DNA of 64,000 nt from an uncultured Sphingomonas sp. (GTDB taxonomy: Bacteria; Pseudomonadota; Alphaproteobacteria; Sphingomonadales; Sphingomonadaceae): contig NZ_CADCWA010000039.1 of assembly GCF_902806285.1 (NCBI RefSeq), positions 1-64,000 of the forward strand, given 5' to 3'. Numbering within the stretch: the first letter of the stretch is position 1; every line of letters begins with the position of its first letter. The notes beneath the pieces were generated by a model. That model did no database searches, had not been told where the DNA came from, and saw only the letters and a list, made by a program, of their open reading frames with translations. This document shows, in pieces, positions 45,731-54,886 of this stretch. The position numbers were made by a program, and so were the translations under genes.

Positions 45731-47406
45731 GCCGCTTTGCGCACCGCCGCGAGGTACAAGGCCGACAGTGCGGCCGGCGTGATGCCGGCGATCCGCGCTG
45801 CCTGGTCGAGAGTTTCCGGGCGCACGGCCCCGAGCCGCTCCTGCATCTCGGTACTCAGGCCCGGTACAGCGGAAAAGTCGAGGTCAGCCCGGAGACCAAC
45901 CTCCCGGTCCTGTGCGATGACGCTCCACTCACGCTGCTGACGTTCGATGTAGGGAGCATACAATCGGTCCGCGCGAGCCTCCTCCGTGTCGGCAAAGCCA
46001 GGATTGCTGCGGAAGACGAGGTGCTGTTCGATATGGCGGCGACGCTTCAAGGAGATGCAGTTGGCGGTAAGCGCCGCTTCGCCAAGCCGCGAAGTCGCAT
46101 TGTCGGCCCGCAGCGACAAACGGTACTCGGCCCGGGCTGTCATCATGCGATAAGGCTCGGTGACGCCCTGCAGAACCAGGTCGTCAATCATGACGCCGAC
46201 ATAGCTGCTGCGCCGATCAAAGAGCACCGGCGGGAGGGCCAGGGCGCTGGCTGCAGCGTTCAGCCCGGCAACGAGCCCCTGCGCCGCGGCTTCTTCATAG
46301 CCGGTCGTGCCATTGATCTGCCCGGCCAGGAACAGGTTCGGGATATCGATCACTTCCAGGGTTTGGCGAAGCTTGCGCGGGTCGACGAACTCATATTCGA
46401 CCGCGTAGCCGGGGCGGGCAATAACCGCGCGTTCCAGCCCGGGGATGCTCTGGACGAAGGCGAGTTGCACATCTTCCGGCAGCGAAGTGGAGATGCCCGC
46501 CGGGTAGATCAGCGCGTCGCGCAATCCTTCGGGCTCGAGGAAGATTTGATGCCCGTCGCGATCACCGAACCGCCTCACCTTATCTTCGATCGACGGGCAA
46601 TAACGTGGTCCGCGTCCCTCGATCGCGCCAGCGAACAGCGGGGATCGATCGAAGGCGCCGCGGATGAGGTTGTGCGTCCTCGCCGTGGTGCGGGTGATGC
46701 CGCAACGCAGCTGTGGGTTGCGGGCCGAGGGCGGCAGGGCAGACATTGCCCAGGCGTCGGGGTCGCTCGGCTGCTCTTCCACGCGTGACCAGTCGATGGT
46801 CCGGCCATCCAGACGCGGAGGCGTGCCTGTCTTGAGCCGACCTTGCCCAAGACCGATCTCCCGAACCTGGGCGCCGAGGGCAATTGCTGCGGCCTCGCCT
46901 CGTCGACCCGCCGGCATGCTGGTGTCGCCGATGAAGATGCTCGCGTTGAGGAAGGTACCGGTCGCGATGACCAGCGCGCGACAGCGAAGCAGGCGGCCAT
47001 CGGCCAGGTGCACGCCCCGGACCTCGCCACCCGTGAGGGCAAGACGGACGGCCTCTCCAACGACGACCGAGACCTGGTCATACGCGATCAGCTGCCGGAT
47101 CGCCCTGCAATACACCCGGCGATCGGCTTGGACCCGGGGACCATGGACGGCGGGCCCCTTGCTGCGGTTGAGCATGCGGCGGTGGATCGCGGCATGGTCG
47201 GCGGCGCGCGCCATCAGCCCGTCGAAGACATCCAGCTCGCGCACCAGATGGCCCTTGCCGACACCGCCAATCGACGGATTACAGCTCATCTGGCCGAGAT
47301 CGTCTTCGCGGAAGGTCAGCAAGCCAACTCGCGCGTTACGCCGCGCCGCGGCGGCAGCCGCCTCGCAGCCGGCGTGCCCTCCACCAATCACCAGAACGTC
47401 GAACAT
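45727..47406 (-). CDS. mnmG: tRNA modification enzyme MnmG (GidA), shortened
   Basis: With MnmE, this FAD enzyme makes the cmnm5 modification of wobble U34 in certain tRNAs. It has [20 protein letters not shown], the strong signature [35 protein letters not shown] and [19 protein letters not shown]. Length is 559, whereas relatives have about 615 to 630. The shortfall is in the C-terminal part: between [12 protein letters not shown] (about 435) and [10 protein letters not shown] (about 480) some 60 residues are missing, while the frame is kept. The very C-terminus ([32 protein letters not shown]) is normal. It overlaps rsmG. Confidence 0.93.
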   Translation of the reverse strand: MFDVLVIGGGHAGCEAAAAAARRNARVGLLTFREDDLGQMSCNPSIGGVGKGHLVRELDVFDGLMARAADHAAIHRRMLNRSKGPAVHGPRVQADRRVYCRAIRQLIAYDQVSVVVGEAVRLALTGGEVRGVHLADGRLLRCRALVIATGTFLNASIFIGDTSMPAGRRGEAAAIALGAQVREIGLGQGRLKTGTPPRLDGRTIDWSRVEEQPSDPDAWAMSALPPSARNPQLRCGITRTTARTHNLIRGAFDRSPLFAGAIEGRGPRYCPSIEDKVRRFGDRDGHQIFLEPEGLRDALIYPAGISTSLPEDVQLAFVQSIPGLERAVIARPGYAVEYEFVDPRKLRQTLEVIDIPNLFLAGQINGTTGYEEAAAQGLVAGLNAAASALALPPVLFDRRSSYVGVMIDDLVLQGVTEPYRMMTARAEYRLSLRADNATSRLGEAALTANCISLKRRRHIEQHLVFRSNPGFADTEEARADRLYAPYIERQQREWSVIAQDREVGLRADLDFSAVPGLSTEMQERLGAVRPETLDQAARIAGITPAALSALYLAAVRKAA

Positions 47407-47447
47407 GCTGTCGCCTTACCGATCGCCGCGCGGCCTGGTCAAATGCA

Positions 47448-47463
47448 TGTTCCACGTGGAACC
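47448..47463. promoter_or_regulatory. parS site 2 (ParB binding)
   Basis: TGTTCCACGTGGAACC: the central 14 bases GTTCCACGTGGAAC are a perfect palindrome of the parS type. It fills the gap between the mnmG start and the mnmE stop (47465). Confidence 0.85.
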
Positions 47464-47464
47464 T

Positions 47465-48751
47465 CTACTTGCCGAGGCAGAAGCGGCCGAACAAAGCATC
47501 GAGCACCTCCTCGATCCCCGCGCTTCCACTCAGCCGTTCGAGCGCCTGGCGTGCAACCCTTAGCGCGTCAGCCGTGAGCACGACATCTCCCGGGGATGCC
47601 GTGTTCAACGCTTGCACGACCTGTTCAAGTGCCGCAGCCTGCCTCTGGTTAAGCGCGACTTGCCCTTCTTGGGGAAGCAGGGCCGCTGCGCGCACCAGCA
47701 ATTGGCTGCGGAGCTCTTCCAGGCCCGCCCCGGTCACGGCAGACACGGCCAGGCTGCCGAGCGGCGCGACTCGTCGTTCGGGCCGGTCCGCCTGAGCGTG
47801 GACGATCAGCGGGCTGGGGTGAGCAGGTACATCGGCCGGTTCGCCCAACCACAGGAGAAGGTCGGCCATGCTGATCTGCTGCTCAGCGAGGCGGATTCCG
47901 ATCTGCTCGACCCCATCGCCGGCTTCGCGCAATCCGGCCGTGTCGACCAGCAATAGCGGCATCCCATTGAGCGCCAGCGGCACCTCGATCACGTCGCGGG
48001 TGGTTCCGGCGAGTTCGGTGACGATCGCCCGCTCGTCCCCGGCCAACGCGTTGAGGAGGCTGGACTTGCCCGCATTGGGGGGGCCGGCCAGGACGACCCG
48101 CACCCCCTCCTTGAGCCGCTCAGCGCGGGGTTGATCCAGCCAGGCCCGGAGCTCTCTTGCAAGTCGCTGGGCGCAGTTGAACAGGCAGCGCTCGTCCGTG
48201 GCGGTTTCTTCCTCGTCGCCGACATAGTCGATCGCAGCTTCCGCCATGGCCGACAGCTCGACCAGCTCGCCCTGCCAGCGGTCGACCTGCTCCTTGAGTC
48301 CGCCGGCGGCCGTTGCCAGCGCCGCCCTTCGCTGGCTTTCGGTTTCCGCCTCGAGCAGGTCGGCCAGTCCTTCCGCCTCCGTGAGGTCGATCCGGCCATT
48401 CTCCAATGCCTGGCGGGTGAACTCCCCCGGCCGTGCTTCCCGCAGTCCGTCCGTCTCACCCAAGGCGCGAAGCACGGCTGCCACGACCGCGCGTCCGCCA
48501 TGGCAATGGAACTCGATCAGGTCCTCGCCGGTCGCGCTTGCCGGACCATCGAAGCGCAGCAGTAAAGCCCGGTCGAGCTCGACGCCTCCTCGGTCGCGAA
48601 GGGTCCGCAGAGCGGCCGCCCGCGGCTCGGGCAAGCTCCCGGCGACCAGGGTTGCAGCCCGATGCGCAAGAGGCCCGCTGACGCGGATAACCGCGATTGC
48701 AGCCGGCGGCCGCCCACTCGAATGGGCGTAGATCGTATCATGTTCGATCAC
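47465..48751 (-). CDS. mnmE: tRNA modification GTPase MnmE (TrmE)
   Basis: A 428-residue GTPase that works with MnmG on U34. The GTG at 48751 gives the usual N-terminus (VIEHDTIYAHSSGRPPAAIAVIRVSGP); longer readings run into terC. The folate-binding N-domain is followed by helices, the G domain (GPPNAGKSSLLNAL, DTAGLREAGD) and the C-terminal FCLGK, with the catalytic Cys. It lies between the second parS and terC. Confidence 0.96.
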   Translation of the reverse strand: MIEHDTIYAHSSGRPPAAIAVIRVSGPLAHRAATLVAGSLPEPRAAALRTLRDRGGVELDRALLLRFDGPASATGEDLIEFHCHGGRAVVAAVLRALGETDGLREARPGEFTRQALENGRIDLTEAEGLADLLEAETESQRRAALATAAGGLKEQVDRWQGELVELSAMAEAAIDYVGDEEETATDERCLFNCAQRLARELRAWLDQPRAERLKEGVRVVLAGPPNAGKSSLLNALAGDERAIVTELAGTTRDVIEVPLALNGMPLLLVDTAGLREAGDGVEQIGIRLAEQQISMADLLLWLGEPADVPAHPSPLIVHAQADRPERRVAPLGSLAVSAVTGAGLEELRSQLLVRAAALLPQEGQVALNQRQAAALEQVVQALNTASPGDVVLTADALRVARQALERLSGSAGIEEVLDALFGRFCLGK

Positions 48752-48773
48752 CAGCGGCGCTCTGGCGGTTACC

Positions 48774-49508
48774 TCAGGCGAGCAGGTTCCCGACCCCGAC
48801 CCGCGGATCGACCCAGCCATCGTAGATCATCTTCACCGCGACCCACAGGATAACGACCAGACCGATGTAGGCGATCCAGCGGTACCGTTCGATGTAGCGC
48901 GCGATGATGTTGGCGGCGAGGCCCATCAACGCCACCGCGAAAACCAAGCCGACGATGAGAATGCCGGGATGATCGCGAGCCGCGCCGGCCACCGCCAGCA
49001 CATTGTCCAGACTCATGCTGACGTCGGCGATCGCGACCGCCCAGGCGGCGCCGGCGAAGCTCTTGGCCGGGCGCAGGCCGGAATGCTCGTCACCCGCGAC
49101 CTCCGGCGAGCCATGGCTCTCCCCACCGTGGCGGAGCTCGCGCCACATCCGCCAGGCTACCCATAGCAGCAGCAGGCCGCCAACCAGGATCAAGCCGATG
49201 ATCTGCAACAATTGAGTGACGATCAACGCGAAGCCGATCCGCAGCACCAGCGCGGCGAGCACGCCGATCAGGATGACCTTGCGGCGCTGCTCGGCCGGAA
49301 GTCCGGCCGCCAGAGCGCCGACCACGATCGCATTGTCGCCGGCCAGCACCAGGTCGATCATCAACACTTGGAGGAAGGCAGCGAAGGCCGCCGGTTCCGT
49401 GATGTTGGAGAAATCCTTGACGATCGACGCCCAGATGTCGGCCGGCCCACCCAGGTCCATCGGCGCGGCGTGGACGGAGGCGGCAGCGGCTAGCAGCAGA
49501 TCGAGCAA
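48774..49508 (-). CDS. TerC family integral membrane protein
   Basis: A 244-residue protein with seven or so membrane spans and two acid-rich motifs, LAGDNAIVVGAL and MSLDNVLAVAGAA, the hallmark of the TerC/YceF/Alx family. Homologues export manganese or help load metal into secreted enzymes. A 30-residue hydrophilic, His/Glu-containing loop (HGGESHGSPEVAGDEH) is in the middle. It lies between rho and mnmE. The upstream 93 bp hold a hairpin (GCGGAG/CTCCGC around GGGATATCCC) but not a clear yybP-ykoY riboswitch. Confidence 0.92.
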   Translation of the reverse strand: MLDLLLAAAASVHAAPMDLGGPADIWASIVKDFSNITEPAAFAAFLQVLMIDLVLAGDNAIVVGALAAGLPAEQRRKVILIGVLAALVLRIGFALIVTQLLQIIGLILVGGLLLLWVAWRMWRELRHGGESHGSPEVAGDEHSGLRPAKSFAGAAWAVAIADVSMSLDNVLAVAGAARDHPGILIVGLVFAVALMGLAANIIARYIERYRWIAYIGLVVILWVAVKMIYDGWVDPRVGVGNLLA

Positions 49509-49601
49509 AGGAACTTACCCCGTGTACGATAAAGGTTGAGAACAGTCGAAGTGGCGGAGACGGACTCGGGATATCCCCAGGGTTGAGCTCCGCTCCCCGG
49601 C

Positions 49602-50858
49602 TTACTGGTTCATCGACGCGAAGAAGTCTTCATTGGACTTGGCGTCCTTCATCTTGTCGAGCAGGAACTGCATGGCGTCGACCGTACCCATCTGCATCAG
49701 GATCCGGCGCAGCACCCACATCTTGGACAGGGTGCCCTGTTCGACCAGCAGCTCCTCCTTGCGGGTGCCGCTCTTGCCGACGTCCAACGCCGGGAAGATG
49801 CGCTTGTCCGAAACCTTGCGGTCGAGCACGATCTCCGAGTTGCCGGTGCCCTTGAACTCCTCGAAGATGACCTCGTCCATCTTGGAGCCGGTGTCGATCA
49901 GCGCGGTGGCGATGATGGACAGCGAGCCGCCTTCCTCGATGTTGCGGGCCGCGCCGAAAAAACGCTTGGGCCGCTGCAGCGCGTTGGCGTCGACGCCGCC
50001 GGTCAGCACCTTGCCCGAGCTCGGCACCACCGTGTTGTAGGCGCGGCCGAGCCGCGTGATCGAGTCGAGCAGGATCACGACATCCTTCTTGTGCTCGACC
50101 AGCCGCTTGGCCTTCTCGATCACCATTTCGGCGACTTGAACGTGCCTCGAGGCGGGCTCGTCGAACGTCGAGCTGATGACCTCGCCGTTCACTGAGCGCT
50201 GCATGTCGGTGACTTCCTCCGGCCGCTCGTCAATCAGCAGCACGATCAGGAACACTTCGGGGTGGTTGTCGGTGATCGCCTTGGCGATGTTCTGCAGCAG
50301 CACGGTCTTGCCGGTCCGCGGCGGAGCGACGATCAGCGCGCGCTGGCCCTTGCCTTGGGGCGAGACGATGTCGATCACCCGCGCCGACTTATCCTTGACG
50401 GTGGGGTCGAGCGTGTCGAGCCGCAGCTTGGAGTCGGGGTACAGCGGCGTGAGATTGTCGAAGTTCACGCGGTGGCGGACCACGTCGGGATTGTCGAAGT
50501 TGATGGCGGTGACCCGGGTCAACGCGAAGTAGCGTTCCCCGTCCTTGGGCCCGCGGATTTCGCCTTCCACCGTGTCGCCGGTGCGCAGGCCGAAGCGGCG
50601 GACCAATTGCGGCGCGACGTAGATGTCGTCGGGGCCGGCGAGATAGTTGGCTTCGGGAGAGCGGAGAAAGCCGAAGCCGTCGTTCAGCACCTCGATGGTG
50701 CCGGTGCCCATGATCTCCGCGCCGCTTTCCGCCCGGACCTTGAGGATCGAGAACATAAGATCCTGCTTGCGCAGGGTGGACGCGCCCTCGACGCCCATCT
50801 CCTCGGCCTGTGCGACGAGTTCGGCGGGGGTTTTCTGCTTGAGGTCTTTGAGGTGCAT
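49602..50858 (-). CDS. rho: Transcription termination factor Rho
   Basis: A 418-residue hexameric RNA helicase. It has the N-terminal [19 protein letters not shown], the cold-shock-like RNA-binding domain ([13 protein letters not shown]), the P-loop [14 protein letters not shown] (about 178-192), [10 protein letters not shown] and the Q/R loops. It lacks the long Arg-rich insertion found in some Rho proteins. The 164-bp gap to hemJ holds its leader and shows no recognised element. Confidence 0.98.
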   Translation of the reverse strand: MHLKDLKQKTPAELVAQAEEMGVEGASTLRKQDLMFSILKVRAESGAEIMGTGTIEVLNDGFGFLRSPEANYLAGPDDIYVAPQLVRRFGLRTGDTVEGEIRGPKDGERYFALTRVTAINFDNPDVVRHRVNFDNLTPLYPDSKLRLDTLDPTVKDKSARVIDIVSPQGKGQRALIVAPPRTGKTVLLQNIAKAITDNHPEVFLIVLLIDERPEEVTDMQRSVNGEVISSTFDEPASRHVQVAEMVIEKAKRLVEHKKDVVILLDSITRLGRAYNTVVPSSGKVLTGGVDANALQRPKRFFGAARNIEEGGSLSIIATALIDTGSKMDEVIFEEFKGTGNSEIVLDRKVSDKRIFPALDVGKSGTRKEELLVEQGTLSKMWVLRRILMQMGTVDAMQFLLDKMKDAKSNEDFFASMNQ

Positions 50859-51022
50859 GGAAAAGCTCAGTTTGGCGAGGGAGGGCCAGCGAACACGACC
50901 GCGACAGGACGACGGTCAGACCGGCAAGGGAACAAGGTGCAGCCGAGGGCGGCTGCCTAAGCACGGGTTATGACCCGGCGCGAAGGCTGTCAACATGGGC
51001 AACGCGGCGCCGGGCCGCAAGG

Positions 51023-51484
51023 TCAGAACGGCTTAACGATCACCAACACGACGATCACTGCCGTAGCGATCCCTGGAATCTCGTTCATGATCCGCAGGGT
51101 GCGGTTCTCCAGCGGTCGCGCGCCCTTGGCGAGCTTGCGGCCGTAGGCGGACAGCCAGCCCTGGTAACCCGTAAGCAGGACCACCAACGCCAGCTTGGCG
51201 TGGAACCAGCCCTGGGCGAAGGCGCCGATATTGAGCGCCAGGGCAAGGCCCAGCACCCACACGATCAGCATCGCAGGCCCCAGAATGATCGACCGCGCAC
51301 GGCCTTCCCGTTCGATCCAGGCGCGGTCCTCGGCGGAGCCCGGCGCGGTGGCATGGTGGTAGACGAAAAAGCGCGGCAACAGGAACAAGCCGGCGATCCA
51401 GAAAATGACAAAGGTCAGGTGCGCGGCTTTCACCCACAGGTAGGCGCCGCCCAAAAAGCCGACATATTGGTCCAAGCCGGTCAC
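51023..51484 (-). CDS. hemJ: Protoporphyrinogen IX oxidase HemJ
   Basis: A 153-residue membrane protein with four spans. The N-terminal YLWVKAAHLTFVIFWIAGLFLLPRFFVYH has the conserved His, and AQGWFHAKLALVVLLTGYQGWLS has the conserved His-Lys pair. HemJ is the common protoporphyrinogen oxidase of alphaproteobacteria that lack HemG/HemY. It starts at the GTG at 51484, overlapping hemE (GTGA). Confidence 0.94.
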   Translation of the reverse strand: MTGLDQYVGFLGGAYLWVKAAHLTFVIFWIAGLFLLPRFFVYHHATAPGSAEDRAWIEREGRARSIILGPAMLIVWVLGLALALNIGAFAQGWFHAKLALVVLLTGYQGWLSAYGRKLAKGARPLENRTLRIMNEIPGIATAVIVVLVIVKPF

Positions 51485-52530
51485 AAGCCCTTCCCTAGCA
51501 GCCGTAGCATGCTTTCGACATGGGCGATCGGCGTCGTCTGCCCGATGCCATGGCCCAGGTTGAAGATGTGCGGCCGCCCGGCGAGCGCGTGGAGGATGCG
51601 CTGGACGGCGAGCTCCAGCGGCTCGCCGCCGGCGATCAGGGCCAGCGGGTCGAGGTTGCCCTGGACCGGCAGGCCTTCGGGCAGGACCGAATCGGCCCAC
51701 ACCGGGTCCACCGTCTCGTCGAGGCCAACTGCGTCCACCCCGGTCTCGCGGGCGTAAGGGGCGAGCTTGCCCCCGGCGCCCTTGGGAAAGCCGATGATCT
51801 TGAGCTCCGGCCGTTCGGTGCGAAGCCGCTCGACCAGGCGCGTGGTGGGCGCGATCACCCAGCGCTCGAACTCGCTTGGGGCAAGGCTGCCCGACCAGCT
51901 GTCGAACAGCTGCACCGCGTCCACTCCGGCGTCGATCTGGCCCAGGAGGTAGGTGAGGGTGGTCTCCTCGATCGCCTCGATGATCGCGGCCAAGCGGCCC
52001 GGATCCCGATAGGCGAGCTGACGCGCCTCGGCCTGCTCGCGGCTGCCCTCGCCGGCGACCATGTAGGTAGCGACGGTCCATGGGCTGCCCGCGAAGCCGA
52101 GGAAGGTGGTGGAAGGGGACAGCTCGGCCCGCACCCGCCGGACGGTCTCGTAGATGGGCTGTAGCCGATCCATCCGCGGCTGGAAGTCGTCCAGCGAAGC
52201 ATTGGTGAGCGGCGGTGCCAGCCGCGGGCCTTCCCCGGCGACGAAGCTCAGTTCCTGCCCGAGCGCGTGGGGAACGATCAGAATGTCCGAGAAAAGGATC
52301 GCCGCGTCGAGCGGAAAGCGGCGCAGCGGCTGCAGGGTGATCTCGGCCGCGGCCGCGGGATCGTAGACGAGGTCGAGAAAGCCCCCCTTGTGCGCGCGCA
52401 GCTCGCGGTACTCGGGCAGGTAGCGCCCGGCCTGACGCATCATCCACAGCGGCGGCGGGTCGCGCCTTTGACCGGCCAGCACGGCCAGCACGGGTTTGTC
52501 CGCCGTTCGTTCGGAAGGCTCGGGGTCCAC
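51481..52530 (-). CDS. hemE: Uroporphyrinogen decarboxylase
   Basis: A 349-residue enzyme of heme synthesis. The GTG at 52530 gives a normal N-terminus and is preceded by the purine run AGAGAAGAAAAAGG. Motifs are PPLWMMRQAGRYLPEYRELR, LFSDILIVPHALGQ, FLGFAGSPWTVATYM and NLGHGIGQTTP. It is the last leftward gene before the strand switch. A DnaA-box-like TCATCCACA (52440-52448) is inside its N-terminal codons. Confidence 0.97.
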   Translation of the reverse strand: MDPEPSERTADKPVLAVLAGQRRDPPPLWMMRQAGRYLPEYRELRAHKGGFLDLVYDPAAAAEITLQPLRRFPLDAAILFSDILIVPHALGQELSFVAGEGPRLAPPLTNASLDDFQPRMDRLQPIYETVRRVRAELSPSTTFLGFAGSPWTVATYMVAGEGSREQAEARQLAYRDPGRLAAIIEAIEETTLTYLLGQIDAGVDAVQLFDSWSGSLAPSEFERWVIAPTTRLVERLRTERPELKIIGFPKGAGGKLAPYARETGVDAVGLDETVDPVWADSVLPEGLPVQGNLDPLALIAGGEPLELAVQRILHALAGRPHIFNLGHGIGQTTPIAHVESMLRLLGKGL

Positions 52531-52824
52531 CCTTTTTCTTCTCTTTCTTATAGATTCTTTAAAAGGATGATGAAGGTAGGTGGGCGGCGGGAGGTGGGGA
52601 ATAGAGCCCCCTTCCGGACTTGCCAACAGGCGGATGGAGCCCGCTCCGGAGGACTCGCGGCGAGTCGGGTTCGGCTGCTCCCGCAATCCACAGCCTGGGG
52701 GCAAGCGCCAGCCGCCGTGGATGGAATTCCGGATGATCGCCGCGGGTGGCTGGGCAGCGGTGGCATTTGGATCGTGCCCAAGCCCGCGCTAGGGCAAGCC
52801 ACCGGCTTTTCCACAGGAACATCG
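52531..52824. other. Candidate chromosome replication origin (oriC)
   Basis: A 294-bp gap between divergent hemE and maf. It begins with an AT-rich pyrimidine stretch (52531-52565, CTTTTTCTTCTCTTTCTTAT and TTTAAAA) in otherwise GC-rich DNA. DnaA-box-like sequences are TTTTCCACA (52807-52815, one mismatch to TTATCCACA), CAATCCACA (52684-52692, two mismatches) and TCATCCACA inside hemE (one mismatch). Genes switch from leftward to rightward here. In Caulobacter the known origin is also next to hemE, and parAB-parS are nearby. The gap also holds the promoters of both genes. I see no CtrA (TTAA-N7-TTAA) site. Confidence 0.65.
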
Positions 52825-53409
52825 ATGGACCTGCTGCTTGCTTCCACCTCGCCGATCCGGGGAACGCTGCTGGCCAACGCCGGCGTGCCCCATGGCGCGG
52901 TGCCGCCGGAGGTTGATGAGGCGTCGGCTAAGGCGGGATTCACCGGCAGCGATGCCGAGCTCGCGTGCACGCTGGCCGAGGCCAAAGCGCTGAGCGTCGG
53001 CCGCAACCATCCCGGCGCCCTGGTGATCGGCAGCGACAGCATCGTCTCTGTGGGCGGCCGCCGCTTCAGCAAGCCGGGCGGCAGAGGGGAAGCGGCGGAG
53101 CACCTCCGCTTCTTCTCGGGCCGGACCATGCAGCTCACCAGCGCGGTCGTCCTCTCTCGGGATGGAGCGGTGGAATGGCGGCACGCCTCCGAGGCGCGGC
53201 TGCAGGTGCGGCCGCTGGGGGAGGCGTTCATCGAGACCTATCTGGAGGCCGACTGGCCCGAGGTCAGCTACTGCGTGGGGGTGTTCAGGCTGGAAGGCCC
53301 GGGCGTGCAGCTGTTCTCGGAGATCGAAGGCGACCACTTCACCGTTCTCGGCCTGCCCTTGCTGCCGCTGCTGGAAGCGCTGCGCGACCGGGGCGTGCTG
53401 CCGTCATGA
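52825..53409 (+). CDS. Maf/YhdE family nucleotide pyrophosphatase
   Basis: A 194-residue protein, ATG at 52825 with AGGA upstream; the longer open frame runs through the origin region and looks non-coding. Motifs are LLLASTSPIRGTLLANAG (the family has SxSPrR), VIGSDSIV and LFSEIEGDHFTVLGLPLLPLLEAL. Maf proteins remove modified or non-canonical nucleotides (dTTP/UTP or m7GTP). It overlaps aroE by 4 bp and opens the maf-aroE-coaE-dnaQ operon. Confidence 0.93.
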   Translation: MDLLLASTSPIRGTLLANAGVPHGAVPPEVDEASAKAGFTGSDAELACTLAEAKALSVGRNHPGALVIGSDSIVSVGGRRFSKPGGRGEAAEHLRFFSGRTMQLTSAVVLSRDGAVEWRHASEARLQVRPLGEAFIETYLEADWPEVSYCVGVFRLEGPGVQLFSEIEGDHFTVLGLPLLPLLEALRDRGVLPS

Positions 53410-54296
53410 CGCCGGGCGTCCCTTACGCGGAAGTGATCGGCGACCCGATCGCGCACAGCAAGTCGCCGCTGATCCACGGGTTCTGGATCGGCAAGCTCGG
53501 GCTCGCCGCCGAGTATAGGGCGGTTCGGGTGACGCCGGCCGATCTCACAGGCTATCTTGCCAGCCGCAAGGAAGATCCGCTCTGGCGCGGCTGCAGCGTG
53601 ACGATGCCGCTGAAGCAGCGCGTGCTCGACCAGCTGCCCGAGATCCGGGACGATGGCGTTGGCGCGGTCAACTGCATAGTGCCTACGCCCGCCGGGCTGG
53701 TCGGATACAATACTGACGTCACCGGTGTTCGAGAGGCGCTCGCCGCTGGCCAGCAGGTGCCCTGCGAGCACCAAGTGAGCACGCTGGTGGACCTGGTCGG
53801 CACCGGCGGGGCTGCTCGCGCGGTACTGGCAGCTCTGCGCGGGCTGGACGTCACCGTCTACGGCCGTGATCAGGCCAGGGCCGACAGTCTGTCCGACGAG
53901 TTCGGTCCGGGATCAACCTATGGCTACAGCGCCCACCTCTCGACCCTGATGGCTCCCGCGGTCGAGCATGATCCTGCGTACCCGGACCTGCAGCCGAACC
54001 GCGGCGCTACGCAAAGATATGACTACATATTCATCAATGCGACGTGCCTTGGCATGACCGGCCAAGCTGCACTTCCCGTCAGGCTGGACCGCTACCCGAC
54101 CAACACCGTCGTCTTCGATATGGTCTACGATCCGGTGGAGACGCCATTGCTGCGCGAGGCGAAGGCGCTGGGGATGAACACGGTCAGCGGTCTGGTCATG
54201 CTCGTGGGACAGGCAGCACAGGCTTTCGAGCTGTTCTTCTGTATCCCAGCGCCCCGCGAGCATGACGCCGAGCTGTGCGCGCTGCTCACCGCATGA
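53406..54296 (+). CDS. aroE: Shikimate dehydrogenase
   Basis: A 296-residue enzyme converting 3-dehydroshikimate to shikimate. Substrate motifs are YAEVIGDPIAHSKSPLIHG and SVTMPLKQRVLD (catalytic Lys), and GYNTDVTGV (Asp). The cofactor site is VGTGGAARAV. It is about 20 residues longer than E. coli AroE, from an extra loop (HDPAYPDLQPNRGATQ) near residue 195. It overlaps maf and coaE. Confidence 0.95.
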   Translation: MTPGVPYAEVIGDPIAHSKSPLIHGFWIGKLGLAAEYRAVRVTPADLTGYLASRKEDPLWRGCSVTMPLKQRVLDQLPEIRDDGVGAVNCIVPTPAGLVGYNTDVTGVREALAAGQQVPCEHQVSTLVDLVGTGGAARAVLAALRGLDVTVYGRDQARADSLSDEFGPGSTYGYSAHLSTLMAPAVEHDPAYPDLQPNRGATQRYDYIFINATCLGMTGQAALPVRLDRYPTNTVVFDMVYDPVETPLLREAKALGMNTVSGLVMLVGQAAQAFELFFCIPAPREHDAELCALLTA

Positions 54297-54886
54297 TCAC
54301 GCTGGCGCTCACCGGGTCCATCGGCATGGGCAAGTCCACCGTGGCCCGGATGTTCGCTGGGCGAGGCGTGCCCGTGTTCGACGCGGATGCGGTTGTGCGC
54401 CGGCTGCAGGGTCCCGGCGGTGCGCTGGTGGAGTTCATCGATCGGCGCTTCCCCGGCACGACCCGCGACGGCGCGGTCAACCGCGAGGCGCTGGCAGCAG
54501 CGGTCTTGGGCAAGCCCGAAGAACTGGCGGCCTTGGAAGCCATCATGCACCCCGCGGTTCAAGACGAGCGCGCCCGCTTCCTCGCCGACCACGCCGACGC
54601 GCCGGCGCTGCTGTTCGACATTCCCCTGCTGTTTGAAACCGGCGGTCAGCGGGCGTTCGACCATGTGATCGTGGCCACCGCGCCTCCTGCCGTCCAACGC
54701 CGGCGGGTTCTGGAGCGCCCGGGCATGACGGAAGCCAAGCTCGACGCCATCCTCGCCCGGCAGCTGCCGGACGCGGTGAAACGCAGCCGCGCCGATTTCG
54801 TCATCGACACCTCCGGCAGCCTGGCTCAAACCGAGACTCAGGTCGACGCCATCCTCTCTGGACTGGGATTGGCGAAGGGCGCATGA
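54293..54886 (+). CDS. coaE: Dephospho-CoA kinase
   Basis: A 197-residue P-loop kinase, the last step of coenzyme A synthesis: LTGSIGMGKSTVARMF, DADAVVRRL and LLFDIPLLFETG. The ATG at 54293 overlaps aroE; its own stop overlaps dnaQ. Confidence 0.97.
   Translation: MITLALTGSIGMGKSTVARMFAGRGVPVFDADAVVRRLQGPGGALVEFIDRRFPGTTRDGAVNREALAAAVLGKPEELAALEAIMHPAVQDERARFLADHADAPALLFDIPLLFETGGQRAFDHVIVATAPPAVQRRRVLERPGMTEAKLDAILARQLPDAVKRSRADFVIDTSGSLAQTETQVDAILSGLGLAKGA

Noticed and set aside
49509..49601. yybP-ykoY manganese riboswitch upstream of terC
   Set aside because: I looked for the conserved GGGGAGUAG and CCAACA-type loops and could not find them; only a simple hairpin is present.
52267..52824. 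Extended N-terminus for the Maf gene
   Set aside because: The upstream frame runs antisense through hemE and across the origin region. The Maf family starts with LLLASTSP, which fits the ATG at 52825 with its AGGA.
52531..52824. CtrA binding sites (TTAA-N7-TTAA) in the origin region
   Set aside because: Only one TTAA (in CTTTAAAAGG) is present, without a partner at the right distance.
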